Of a stretch of 64,000 bases of DNA, positions 11,678-23,600 are shown piece after piece. The first letter of the stretch is position 1; each line of letters opens with the position of its first letter. The notes under the pieces are model-generated. The model was not told where the DNA came from. It did no database searches and saw only the letters and a program-made list of their open reading frames with translations. The position numbers and the translations under genes were made by a program. The stretch lies in assembly GCF_963662255.1 (NCBI RefSeq), contig NC_085055.1, forward strand, positions 7,064,102 through 7,128,101, written 5' to 3'. Source of the stretch: Cinclus cinclus (taxonomy: Eukaryota; Chordata; Aves; Passeriformes; Cinclidae).

Positions 11678-12181
11678 GTGAGTTCATGGGTTATTTGTGG
11701 GGTTATTCATGGGGTTTGGTTTCATGTTCATTGTGTAGGTGTGTTCTCAGATGCCTTTGAAATGTGTACAAAAATCCAATTAGTGGATGATGAGCCTGGA
11801 ACTATCCTGGCAAAGTGTGGGATGCCTGACTTCTCTGGAGGACTTCTCTGGGGAAGGTGCTTCGTGTGTTTTGCTGGAATGGTAAAGTGTGGAAGGCAGT
11901 GAGGAAAACTTAACTGTTTTAAAAATAACCTGGATGCCTGGAGACTGCGTGTCTGCAAGATAAGAACCTGGGGCAGTGGGTCTTAGTTGTGGGATTATTT
12001 CTTTGACATATGTCAAGCTTTTACAGAGTGCTTGCTGAATACTATTTTCCAAGGAGGTAGAGGTATCTTACAATTTTTAAGTGCTGTAAACATGATCCTT
12101 ACTCTGTTCAAAGGTTGATGAGTGGAAGTGTGATGTTGGAAAATGTATTAAAGGCTTCTCTTTTGATTGTTTGACTGGCAG

Positions 12182-12344
12182 AACAATAACTTGGAGCGTG
12201 CACTGGAGTGGATCTTCAGCCACCCTGACCCTGAGGAAGAAAGCGACCCTGCCTTGGACACGATGGATATGGAGAACCATGCTAATGCCAATATCCTTGC
12301 AGACACAGGGTCTGAGGGACCCAGGATCAAAGATGGCCCTGGAA
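12182..12344 (+). CDS. USP13: USP13 exon: end of UBA2 and acidic linker
   Basis: The acceptor TGGCAG ends at 12181 and the donor GTAAGT starts at 12345. NNNLERALEWIFSHPD completes UBA2 helix 3. An acidic stretch (PEEESDPALDTMDMENH) and ANANILADTGSEGPRIKD then lead back into the catalytic fold. The linker is the most diverged part relative to the mammalian protein as I recall it, which is common for this disordered region. Confidence 0.96.
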
Positions 12345-13927
12345 GTAAGTTCTGCTTCAGCTTAGACCTGGCTGTCATTTTGTTGTGTCACACCCACCCT
12401 GTTCATAGAGCTCCTTCCTGTTTTGAAAGTTGTTATTGTGGGAGTTTTTGGACACGATCCCGACAATTTACTTCCAGTCTTGTTTCTGGGGCTGAATCCA
12501 GCTCAGTGGGCTGCTGAGTTCTGTGGGCTATGTTTGCTCAGAAAACTCTCTCCTTGAGCTCACTGAAAAACCTGAGCCCAAAGTTTCTTGCTACCAGAGG
12601 TTGCAAGTCTCTCCTGGCCTAGGCTTACTTTTTTTTCCGTTGCTATAAGATAAAAAGGCAAAGAAAAGCTAGAATGTTAAAATCTTCAGAAGTTGAGCAT
12701 CCTAAAGACAACACTGCTGTTACAGACCACCAGAGTTTCTGTCCTCCTGTGGTCTGCTGGGCGATTTGATAATCCTTTCAACCAAGTTCCTTATTCACAA
12801 TACCACAGGTGTAGTTGGTGTCCTGCATGTTTTATTGTCTTTTGGTTGAGATTCTCTGTCATACTGCTGCTAAATAAACCACAAGATGGGGCTAATGTAC
12901 AGCAGGCAAAGTTGAGAAGAACCTCCTGGAGATGTCACAGCACTGGAGTACGAAAGTTCAGTGGCAGTGCTAAGGATGTCACAGAAAGTTTTTAAAGGGT
13001 CTTTAGTGACCAGTTCTAATAACTGTAGTATGTTCTAAACTGCTACCTCCGATCTTGAATGTAAAGGTCTTAGGAAAAAAAAAATACCAGACAACTTGAT
13101 TTTTGTGTCTGTTGTTGCTACTGTTATACTAACTTTATAAATATCAACCTTAAGTCTTTTGGAGACTTGGGAAACATTGATTATCACTAGGTTAAAAAAA
13201 CCCTCCAAACTTGGAATAATTATTTTTTGTGGTATTTAGTCTTTATAGACTGAGACCCTTTACTGAGTGCCTGAAATCCTGATAACCAACATGATTCTGT
13301 AAAATGGCTCCAGAAAGCCCTCTCCAAAAAAATCTAGCCCATGTCCTTATGCAATATCCTGAAAGAAGACACCCTTTTACTTTTAGTGGTAATTCAGGTG
13401 AATAGTATGAATGGGTGGGGATCAAGAACCAATGCTGAGTTCTCCAGAGACTTTAAGCATAACAATTGTCCTTTTTTTCAGAGGAAGAGCTTTCTTTCCT
13501 GTCCTCTCTTCTATGGGCTGCTGAAATACAAGCTTCTGTGTTTTTGGATTTATAGGAGATCGGTGATCGCACGTATAGACAGCTAATTTGTGTGCAGAAT
13601 GCCCTGTTTGGCACTTTATATGGTGCTCTGTCAACTATGGATCTGCTGTTTTCTTTCCTAAAAGGGGCTGTGATCATAGCCCTGCTGTATGTGCACAGGT
13701 CTCTGTGGGTTTGATTTGGATTGGTTTGATGTTTGACAGTGAATCTAAGCCACTAGTTAAAGTTGGGAACATGCTGCAGTGTTAACAGAAACTGAACTTG
13801 GGGATACAAAGTCTGAGTTGGGACTGCTTGGCTGTTTCTCCAGTATTAGAAAGAGCATTTCCCTTGGAACTATATTGCAGTGGTAGCAGTAAAAGACTTA
13901 GGGTGCCATTTATATTTCTTTAAACAG

Positions 13928-14012
13928 GGTATGAGCTGTTCGGGTTCATCAGCCACATGGGAACATCCACAATGAGTGGCCACTACGTTTGTCACCTCAG
14001 AAAGGAAGGAAG
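13928..14012 (+). CDS. USP13: USP13 exon: catalytic His box
   Basis: The acceptor AAACAG ends at 13927 and the donor GTGAGT starts at 14013. The exon reads [20 protein letters not shown] and CHLRKEGR(W). The His of SGHYVCH is the expected general base of the Cys-His catalytic dyad/triad in ubiquitin-specific proteases. The Cys partner lies upstream of the window. Confidence 0.97.
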
Positions 14013-14637
14013 GTGAGTGCAGGTGGGAGAGACACATGGGATGATCAAGTGTTTGATTTGAAGCATCTGTACAGAGCAGGGTGTGCTCATGGCAGACAGC
14101 ATGGGCTGTTACCATCTGTAGGTTTCCCACCAAAAAAAATGAAAATTGTCACAGAGTCAGTTCTGATCCCACTGAAGTCTGTGGTGAAATGTACCATTGG
14201 CTCTCCTGTGCTTTCTATTCCAAATCTCTGTTCAGTCTGGGGCATTGGTTCTGTGTCTGGCTTAGTTTATCTGAGCTCTCCCCAACTTCCTTTTATTGCC
14301 CATCAGTAGAAACCCATGGAACTGTGGGCTGATACTGGTGTTGCTGGTACTGTGGTGCTGATCTTGGCTGTGATTTTGATATGGTCCCGTTATTTGACAT
14401 TGGGAATCCCCAATTTCCCTTCATTTGAGCTGTAACTATACATGCCTCTGCACATCCCTCCTCCTTTTCAATTCTTGACTCTTCCAGCTGGTTCTGCTGT
14501 TTCTTTGATCCTTTGTTCTTGTTGCAATGCCTAATTTTTGATTTTAAACTCTTTGAGGTTTGGGTCTGAGAAGCTCCTGATAAAGCTGTGGTGACTTTTA
14601 TACTCATGGAATGTAATCAATCTTGTTTTCCTTTCAG

Positions 14638-14731
14638 ATGGGTGATCTACAACGACCTTAGAGTCTGTGCCTCAGAGCGACCTCCCAAAGATCTGGGCTA
14701 CATTTATTTTTACCACAGGATACCAAGTTAG
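14638..14731 (+). CDS. USP13: USP13 terminal coding exon and stop
   Basis: The acceptor TTTCAG ends at 14637. The exon reads [20 protein letters not shown] and [10 protein letters not shown], then TAG at 14729-14731. WVIYND carries the Asn/Asp position that stabilises the catalytic His in this family, and the YFYRR-like C-terminus is the normal USP end. The stop position fits the usual family C-terminus, so this is not a truncation. Confidence 0.97.
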
Positions 14732-17700
14732 GCCTCAAATCTATCACCTGGCCTTAAGAAGCCATAAGCCTTTTTAACCTGCCCAAAAAAAGCATACAAT
14801 AAAAATCTAAAACCAACAAAAGACCCTTTAACCCCTGGACTGCCAAAAAGCAAAGGAAAACTTGGGATGTTTATAGTGTATTTAAAAACAATCATTTGAT
14901 GCCGCCTTAAGTGTTAGACGGAAGATTTCTATTAGGTGCTGTATAGAACATTGTTTTAAATTTATACACCTTACAGGCCAATGTGCACTTCTGGTGGAGT
15001 TTGCAGCTAGTGTGTGGAGAATATGGAAGCTTCAGTGTTGAGCAAAAACAGTTCAGCCCAGCTCCTTCCTGCCCTGTCCATGCATCCTTTGAAGACCACA
15101 AACAAATATTTGTGTCTTTGGTGACTGGGAGCCTGTGTTTTCATCCACAGTCCAGATCATGTAGAGAAATCATTTGAAGGGAGGAGGTTTGTGGCTGTTC
15201 TTCAGTGCAGAATATCTTGTTTCTTAGATTATTTTCAGTGTAGTGAGAAAAGTCAGTGAAGTTATATCTGTTGGAATTCAGTGGTACAGTATCTTGATTT
15301 GACTATTCCAGCCTAAGAGACTAATGGAGACAGGAGCAATCTGCTGTCAGTGCCCTCTACATTTTTTGCCAAAGAGAAATTTTATTTTTGCAGACATAGG
15401 TTTGTTCATCTTCACTTGAATGTTCATTTTGTAAGTTCTAGCAACAGTTTCAGGATTACAGATGGTTAAAGCAGCAGACTTTCTGACTATGAAATTAAAT
15501 GCACACCCTCAGGAAAGGCAAGGCTGTTATTTAAATTTTATTTTCTTATGGAGGAGCTAAAGAAGAGTCTAATGTCCCATTCTATTTATGTAAGGGAAAT
15601 TCCTATGTAGACCATTCATATTCCATCTGAAATCAACCCATTGACAAAGAACTCAAGGTACAGTCCTGCTTTCTGGTAGACTGCTTAAATATTGACTTTC
15701 ATATCTGAGTGGGAGAAATTGCATAGTAGGTTTGCTGATTTATTGATTTACCCCTCTCTTCCTCCCTTAAAAAACCAAACCAAAACAGCAACAACCAACA
15801 AGAACAAAAACCAAACCATAAACCTCCCCCCTTGAATTGATATTTTTGCTTTCTTTAAGCTTGCAAATGCACAAATAATCTGATCTCTTCAAGAGGCACC
15901 TTCTAAAAGGAGTTTGATATCTCTGGCAGTGATGGTGGGGTGGGTAGGCAGGGGCTAGCCTTTCCTGTCTTTTTTTTTTTCTTTGTGTGTGTGTTATTTA
16001 AATGTTTTTCACAGGTGAGTATACATATTGGGGTTTTAAAATTATATTTGAAAACACTCATTTTAGAAAAATTACAATGGTGAGTGCAAAACCTTTCAAG
16101 ATTACAAAAAAAAAGAAGAAACCCAAAGGTTCACAGTGTTGGACACTGCTTAGAGGCTGTTGCTGGAGTTGCCTTGGACAGTGTTACCAAGCCCTCAAAA
16201 TAAATTGCAGCAGTCAAATTTTTTTTTTTTTTTTTTGCAGAGTGCAAGAAAGCCAGAGAAGTGTTATTACATTTTCTCTGCAGTTAGTGCCTGTAGGTTT
16301 TAATAGCAAAATTCAGGCAGCTACACATTGCAAAAGAGAACCCAAATTAAACAACTGGTTATGAGAAGGGCATTTTAGTTTTTGCAGTGTCTGGGGAAAA
16401 ATAATTCTCCCCATGGTCATAAAGCCTCACACAGAGCCAAAAGACACTGTTGGTATTTTAATCAGGTTTTGATCTTAAAAGATTGTGAGAAAAATTCCAG
16501 TGCAATAATAGTGTAGAGTGTAAAGGTGTCTAATTGCTGGGAAAGCTCCCTGCACTTAGAGCTCTTATGGCCACATTAGTGCAGTGTTCTGGCACACTAA
16601 TGAGTGGGCCCTGTGAGATTCAGCTGCCTTGTGCTTATTGAGCCACCAGTTCTGGATGAAATAAAAGCTGCCTGTAATTTCTTTCCTTCTTCCAGATTTT
16701 GGATATTTGAGGACTTTACCAGAAAGTGACAGGTTTGAAAATGGGATCAGCAAATTATGCAGTGATACATCTTCTATTTAAAGTGAAAGAGCAAAACTTC
16801 TGTGTATCTGTGTGTTTTTTCATTCTGGCAGTAGAAAAAGGAGAAAAGGCCTTTTTATCCCCCTTCCTTTATGTGTTGTTTTTTTTTTTTTTAATTCCCA
16901 TGTATATTCCAAGGAAGTTCAACACAACAGCTTCCCTCTTGCCTCATGAACTTAAAGGGCTATTTAGAAACTACCAAGATCTGGTGGCTGCTGCCTTTTT
17001 ATTTAGAAATGTTGCGTAAATAAAAAGGGAGGGCCCTTGGATGGCTGTGGGAAGTGAATTGGAGCAGCTCAGATCCTGGCATTCTTTTCAGTTCTTCACT
17101 TTCATGGTTTGCCTGCCCAAACCAAAGTTAGTAAGGAGTGCAGGGAGCAGTTTAGAGTAAAGGATTTAATGTTTTCTAAAATGTAACAGTTCAAAATATC
17201 TTAGAAGTTCTTCAGTCAGGTGCTTGAGGAATTACTGTATTCTCTCCCAAAACAGTGGCCTCCCTTCTTTTTCCAAGTGGCTGGTTCAGTTGTCTCCCTT
17301 TTGTGATGGGTTTTGTGTGAAGAACATAGTGAACCTGGAGGAGCAGGATGTAAATTCCTGAGTCCTCAACCTCAGAGGAGGAGAGGAGCTTTGGTGGGTT
17401 TGGCATTTTTTTAAACTCCAGCATCGCAGAAGCCCCACTCACACAGGTGTACTGAAGAGATGACTGATCTTCCAGGCTGTGCCTGCTGCAGTCTGAATGT
17501 GCTAAATCAGGGGCACAGCCTGGGCACACTCCTTGTCTGGGTGCTGGAGGAGTGAGCTGGGAGCTTCTCGACAAAAAGAATGAAGGAAAAAAAATCACTG
17601 TGAGCTGTTTGAGACAATCTAACCCGAGAATCATGGCAAGCCAGGATCTGGCAGTAAATAATGCTCTTATTTCTCAGACTTATTTTTACTTTTTTGTATG

Positions 17701-18450
17701 ATACATTTAGGTTAGAAGATGGGAAGGAAATAAAACTCAGTAACTTTTCCTTGATTTCTTTTCCTCTTATTCCTAGCAGCATGCTGGATCCAGTAGACTC
17801 CTCATTCTGAGTCACAATCTCCAGTCTCCAAAACACATACAGACACAAACTCCTATTTAATCTTCCTAGCTAAAATATAATTAGGGTAAAAATTAATTTA
17901 CTCAGAGCTGTGGTTTTAAAACAAGTGTAGATGTTTCTGAACTCCAATCACTTGTAACTCTCCTGGGTTCAGTGCCATTACCTCTGACTGACTTTGGTGT
18001 AAGTGAAACCAACATCAGCCCAGGTCCTTGATTCAGGCAGCCTCCACCGGGTCCCAGCACACATTCAGAATGTGGATGCATCCAGAGCTCATTTGATTTC
18101 TTTAGAAACCTCTCCAACTGATTTCCTTTTGTTCTCCATCCTGCAGCAGCCATTTTTACCCTCTTTGCTGTTTTCATGCATTGGAAGTCTATGCAAAATA
18201 TGTAACTGGACATTTTATTGTTTTCCCTGTCGCCCTTCCTACCTTAATGGCTGACATTGGTGTCTGATTTCTATTCACTCTTCAGTGGATTTACTGTTGT
18301 ATCCTGAATTGTCTGTCCTGGTTTACTTTGCACCATTCAGAGTTGTTTGCTTGAAGCACTGTTAACTTTCTGGAGAGTATTTGTCTGAGATGAGAAAGGC
18401 TGTGAATGACATTGTTGCAACTGTTTTAAATTAAAAAGAAATATTCTCAC
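14732..18450 (+). other. USP13: Candidate USP13 3' UTR
   Basis: This is non-coding, AT-rich sequence directly downstream of the USP13 stop. Possible poly(A) hexamers (AATAAA or ATTAAA) occur at 14798 and 18430, with other AATAAA copies between. The distal one has the better GT-rich downstream context. Low-complexity patches are the A/C-rich run at 15770-15830 and T-tracts near 15970 and 16219. Several open frames up to 140 codons here show no recognisable domain or codon bias, and I do not call them genes. The extent of the UTR is inferred. Confidence 0.45.
18430..18435 (+). terminator. Candidate distal poly(A) signal for USP13
   Basis: ATTAAA lies about 3.7 kb past the USP13 stop. It is followed within about 30 bases by TGGTGACTGTGTGG and then T-rich sequence, the usual arrangement of a vertebrate cleavage site. 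The proximal AATAAA at 14798 lacks an equally good GT-rich element. The call rests on motif context only. Confidence 0.4.
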
Positions 18451-20640
18451 ATCTGGTGACTGTGTGGATTCTTGCTTCTTTATTCCTGTCTGAACTGAAG
18501 AGTAACAGACAAAATGTGTTTTGATGCTGCCTCTCTCCTTGTGGTCACATTTGGTGTTTTACTTAAAACCTGTGCATAGGGAACAGAGAGGTTTGTGAGA
18601 TCTTGATTTCTTGTGACTCCTGGCATTTCTGTGAATTTAAAGATTAAAAAAGGTAAAATCCCCAAGCCCTGAGTGGATATACAACATGGCAAAAAATAGA
18701 AAACAGGTTTTAAGTTATATTGGGGGATTTTTTTGTTTTTAACTTTTAGGCCTGTTGATATTCTTTGACTTGGCAATGTTTGTGTGGAACAGTGCTGTCA
18801 TTTTACCTGAAATTTTTGCTTCATCATGGTCTGCAGTTTCTCATACTCAGGAATCTCTTCTGCTGCTCAGTAAAGGAGAAGTCTCTTTTCCTCACGTGTA
18901 AGGATTTTACATGGAAATGTGACTTTTGGGACTCAGGTAGATGCAATAGGCTGAAAAAGAAAACTGAGGGGTGACAACTTTTTATAGGATCACGGGACCA
19001 GCAGAAGGAGGAGAAGTAAGAGGTAAATTTGCTGGGCTCACTGACACTTCTTGACATAGAGGTATGTCAACATGTGACATGTTGAGTGGTAAGAAATGGT
19101 TCAGCTTCTGAATTCTAAACCTAATGATCTGTTTTGGTGTCTCTTCTATCACAGATGTCCTTTGTGACTGTGGCAACTCAAGCCATGCTGTTCACACCAC
19201 TTGTGACAACTGGAAGAGGTGGGAGAGTGGCTCCCTGACCAAGCTTAAGATCTCTGTTCAGAATTTCCAGGAATTTCCTGTGTAGGATTTGTGCCTGATA
19301 GCTTTTGCAGACTGTTGGTGGGAGGCAGGATTGGATAAGTGACAAGTTACCACCCTCTGCTCCCCCTCACCGAAGTGGGGAGCAGCACCTTTGTGTCCCT
19401 CAGGTGTTCTACAACCTTAACCCAAATAAGGGCAGCGCTAACAGCCCTGGTGGGACAAATGCTATAAAATTATTGAAAACAGTTACTGTGTGTGACTGGC
19501 AGCTGTTTGGAGTGGGTGATTATGTTTTCAGATCTCTTTACCAGTGATTTTTGAGCAGCATTCTGTGTGGATTTGGTACTGATGCTTTTCTCCTACTGTG
19601 TTCCTGTGTCAGTGCTGTGTTCCTGATCCGAGTTCCCTATGGAGCACATAACCAAAGGAATTTTCTGCTGCTGCTTTTTCAGTGCATTTGAGCAAAAAGA
19701 ACTAAACTAGCCTTAACATCTCCCAGCAAAACACACCAGTGTCAAGAGCCCACACTTAATTTCTTCCTAACCGAAGGGTTAGTGTGGTTTTTGTGTCTGT
19801 TCCCTTTTGTTTCTTGCTGGAAGGTTCTGGTTAAAGCCATAGGTTTTAGCCAGTTGTTTTTTCTGACAGAGCTTTCCTTCTGCAGGCTGTGTCTTCTGTT
19901 TGTTTTTCTGGAGCAGCCCACATGTCCATGGAGAGAGTCCTGCTTTTTCCAGAGCCCTGTGCTGTCACTGCCACAGCCCCTTGTTGGCTGTCAGCTTTTC
20001 TGTCCACAGCAGCTCACAGGAATTTTTATCCCTCATGTCTGTGCTTATGTTGGTGTCTCACAGCAAAAACACAGAGTAGGAATGACATCATCCTTGTCAG
20101 CAGTTTCACCTCATCCTATGAAAGGCAGAACTGAAAAATGCTGAGAGCCAGTTCTTGTGGTAGTGTGTGGGAAATTGCTTGAGTAGTGATTTCAGTCACT
20201 GCATGTTGGCTTTGCTTTTCATAAAGGTTGGTTTGTGATATTGTTACCTCTGTTTTAATTTTTGCATGGTCTTCAGGGAAAATTATTACCTACTTTTTTC
20301 CCAGTTCCTCATATGGGCTGTATGTGCAGAACCCTTTGGGGCAGGCCTCAACTGGTATAAATTCCAGTTGTAAGTATAATTGATCAACATGTCGAAATAA
20401 AAATCAATTCTAAAAATAACTCTGCCTCAGAGAAACAATGAATTTAGGAAAAAATGAGAACAAAAGCATCCTCTGGCCTTAATTTTTAAGCAGAGAAACA
20501 TATTCACTTGGTAAACAATAGGATAGAAGACCTCACTGAAAAAATCCTTTCAGTTGGAGACTTAGATCCTTCCTTTCAGTTTAAGTAATTGAAGTCAAGA
20601 CCCTTTTCAAGTTGAAAAGAGATTTTGAAATATTTGAAGC
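18451..20640. other. Putative intergenic gap between the convergent genes
   Basis: This stretch lies between the two candidate poly(A) sites. I see no exon of either gene and no clear repeat. A 19-nt inverted repeat with a one-base centre lies at 19067-19085. An AATAAA at about 20392 on the + strand lacks a GT-rich follow-up. If either UTR uses a farther site, the gap shrinks or the two 3' ends overlap. Confidence 0.35.
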
Positions 20641-23600
20641 CACAGACAAAGTTTATTTTTAAAACATATTTAAAAATTGCACAGTTATAAATACAGATAA
20701 ATAAATACAATTTAATATGTGGAAAAGAACCCAAGGAAGGCATGCTTCCATTACAGTACAAAAATACTACATTAAGTGTGGTGCTCTGCAGATTGTCATC
20801 TATGACCTTAATAAATTTAACACATCCAGTATGCACATCATTCTTTTTTGAGGAAATAGATTATTTTAAACAGCAGTGCAGGGAAACACCAAATTAAAGC
20901 ATCAGTAAACTATAGGTCTGTGTTTAATATTACACACAGCTGATAATGCACTAAGCATACAGAGGCAGAGTCACCTGGAGTAAGAAACTGACCTTTTACC
21001 CCGTATGTTCTTACATTCAGATTCTGAATCTGGGTCAGTATGAGCCTTTGTAAGGGAATGTAAACATTCAGGTGTCGGGCTGGGCTTCCACCTTGCCAAG
21101 CCCTGCCCCTGCACTTCCCCACGGACACCAGGAGTTCAGGGAGCACTGGAAGGGTGTGCAGCAGCAGGGCTCTTCACATGGCCCAGGTGAAAGGATCTGA
21201 CAACCCTGTAATCACTTCTTTCCTCTATGTTGGCTTAAAAATAAAGCCAAAAGAACTGATGCAAGATTGCAAAGGTTTTCAAACAGTTTACAGCATATAG
21301 AAGAAGCCACACAGAATGCCTCTCAAAACTATATAGTTCTATTTTACTCTAGATATGTTATACTCTGATATATAAAATATATTTATAAATTTTTTTATTT
21401 TTTCTAAATTTACAATAGCTTACTGATATTAAAAAGGCTGTTTAAATTAAAGGTTTAGCCAATGTCAATGGCATTCTGTAAATGTAGAAGGGGAAAAGAG
21501 ATCAAAGCACATCAAATCTCGACCATGCAAGCTTGCTCAATGGGCTGTCACATATTGCAAGCATTTGTAAAGTTACAGCATATTTTAGGAAAATTTAGAT
21601 TCCTTCTGTCTCTTTACTTTGCCTAATACCTGTTACTTTGTGGGCTGAGGCTCTGAAACTTCCCATGGATTCTCTGACATGCCTGGTTTTCATTTTGCCT
21701 ATGTTTGTTCAAAGTGTCAGTGATCTCTTCATGCATGGCACTCCTCTGATTTATTTCACCAGTCCAAAAATCAGTAGAACCATAATGAAGGAATCTGATT
21801 CTAGCCTAGGTAAGGTTTGAATAGTAGATAATACTGTATTGCATATCCACCGTTTTTTTTTTTTCACAACGTGCAGTGCATTTGGTCTTATCATTTTTGT
21901 GAATACTTGGTATATTATTAATATTTATTACATAAATTCACTGTACAGACTGCTAAGCTGACAACACTGGTGACCAGAAATCACATTTTTTCAACTGTGC
22001 AGGTAATTCATGCGAAAATAACAACTATGTCTTGTTTTGCAGATGCATGTTTGGGCAAAAGAGATCTACAACCAATTTATGCTTTGCTCCATTTCTCACT
22101 GGGTCCAACAGACAATGATTTAGGCCTCGGGCTTTGGCTGTGCCAGTAAGGACAGCAGTTGTTATTTCTGCCATGGAGTCCTGTGCTCTGGGATACAGCT
22201 CTGGCTGTTCTGTGATTGAAAGTAGAGATGAAAATGTGAAAATCCAAACAACCCAGCTTCACTGTGAAAGCTGTGCAGATTTAGCTTTTAATTTCTTGAG
22301 AGGGTCCTAAAACATGTCTGCAAAAGCTGTTATACAGATGTCTGTTATTAATCAAGCACTTGGAGCAAACATGAAACCCACAGCACAAGATGAATTCTAA
22401 GGATGGGATTTTAAAAGGGCTCTGCATTTGGTCTAGCCTGTTCCAGATAATATGAACAACTCAGATTTGAGTCTGGCAGATGCAAAGGAGTAGTAAAATG
22501 TTCCACAGATGATACGGATCAATAGTTTAAGAATACCCTACATGTGAGCCTTTTGCATGCATTCTCTAAACACATGCTCAGGTAGCACTGCTGCATGCTC
22601 AGGGTTAATATTGCATGGTGCTTACTGGTTAATGTAGTTGCATGCAATTTTGTCATATGAGGTTTTGTGTCAATTGAACCATCCCATCAATATTTTTACA
22701 AGTGCTGTGATTTATCAGATCATAAGAAAATGCCACTAAATACAGATACGTTTATGTGCATGCCTAAAAGTCATATCAGTTCTTCAAGCTGACATAAACC
22801 AGTCTGTGGCCACAAGGCTCCTGTGGTCATTCCAGTTTAAAGAGGTCAGCCAGAAATGAGCCTTTTGCCTTCATGGCAAAGCCTCACTCCCTAAACAATC
22901 CCTGTGATTCCAGTGCCTGTTCAGCACGTGCAGTGATACCAGAGCCTCTCCTGGTAATACCTGCATGTGAACTGATCATGCAAAGTGCTGAGCACTCTTG
23001 TGCAGACTCCAGGATTATAGGGTTCAGCAGCTTGATGGATCAGGCTTCTAGGTCATAACTATTCCTAAAGCTTTGCAGAGGACAAGGACAGTTCCAAGCT
23101 GCGGTGAGGAAAGCTTTTTATTAATTGCATGAATTATAAAATAATAAAAAAAAACACTCAAAAACTTGGAATCAGTTACCTGGCAGTGATAAATCACCTC
23201 TAGAAAAAGAGAGGAGTAACAAGAAAGGGAAACAGAGGTGGGAATGGTGATACACCATTGCAGCACTCTAATTGGGCCTCACCTTAATAGACGCTCTACA
23301 GCATTCTGGAACTTCTGAGTCTGTCCTCTGCTGAAATCAGGAGTCTGTATGTGAAACTGCTTCCCTGGACCTGAGCAGCCTTGTGTTTGTGTTACCTTCC
23401 TACCCAGGGGAGACGTGACCTCGCCCTGCAGCGTGAGACAGTGATACTCCCCTGCTCCCAGGTAGTGCAAGGAATGCTGCATCCCATCTTCCTTGCACAT
23501 CTGGGCAAGTCAGGGATGGCAGGAGTCTTTGATTTGGTTGAACTCCCAGGGAGTGCTGAGAACAGGACCTAGATTTGCAGTCTCTCACTCTCAGGCTCAA

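Larger units (their letters stand above)
1..14731 (+). other. USP13: USP13 gene, 3' part (13 exons and their introns)
   Basis: This span is the 3' part of a ubiquitin-specific protease gene. Thirteen exons with matching phases give about 503 codons that follow vertebrate USP13 nearly residue for residue. The family protein is about 860 residues, so roughly the first 360, including both zinc-finger regions and the catalytic-Cys box, lie upstream of the window. Introns run 747-1009, 1104-4262, 4389-5656, 5811-7087, 7263-7644, 7734-8086, 8210-9652, 9680-10392, 10537-11510, 11678-12181, 12345-13927 and 14013-14637. Positions 1-674 are also intron. The introns hold no further coding sequence that I can support. 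They do contain a C14 run at 2819-2832, a CR1 fragment near 8411, and a small tandem duplication at 9264-9320. The assignment to USP13 and not its paralogue USP5 rests on the exon peptides and on PEX5L as the neighbour. Confidence 0.95.

Noticed and set aside
11498..11902. Open frame running past the USP13 exon at 11511-11677
   Set aside because: The region after 11677 starts with a consensus GTGAGT donor, and NNNLERALEW in the next exon continues UBA2. The extension is intron read-through.
17212..17634. Open frame of 140 codons on the - strand in the USP13-PEX5L interval
   Set aside because: No recognisable domain, ordinary intergenic base composition and no splice or synteny support. An open frame this long is expected by chance somewhere in 64 kb.
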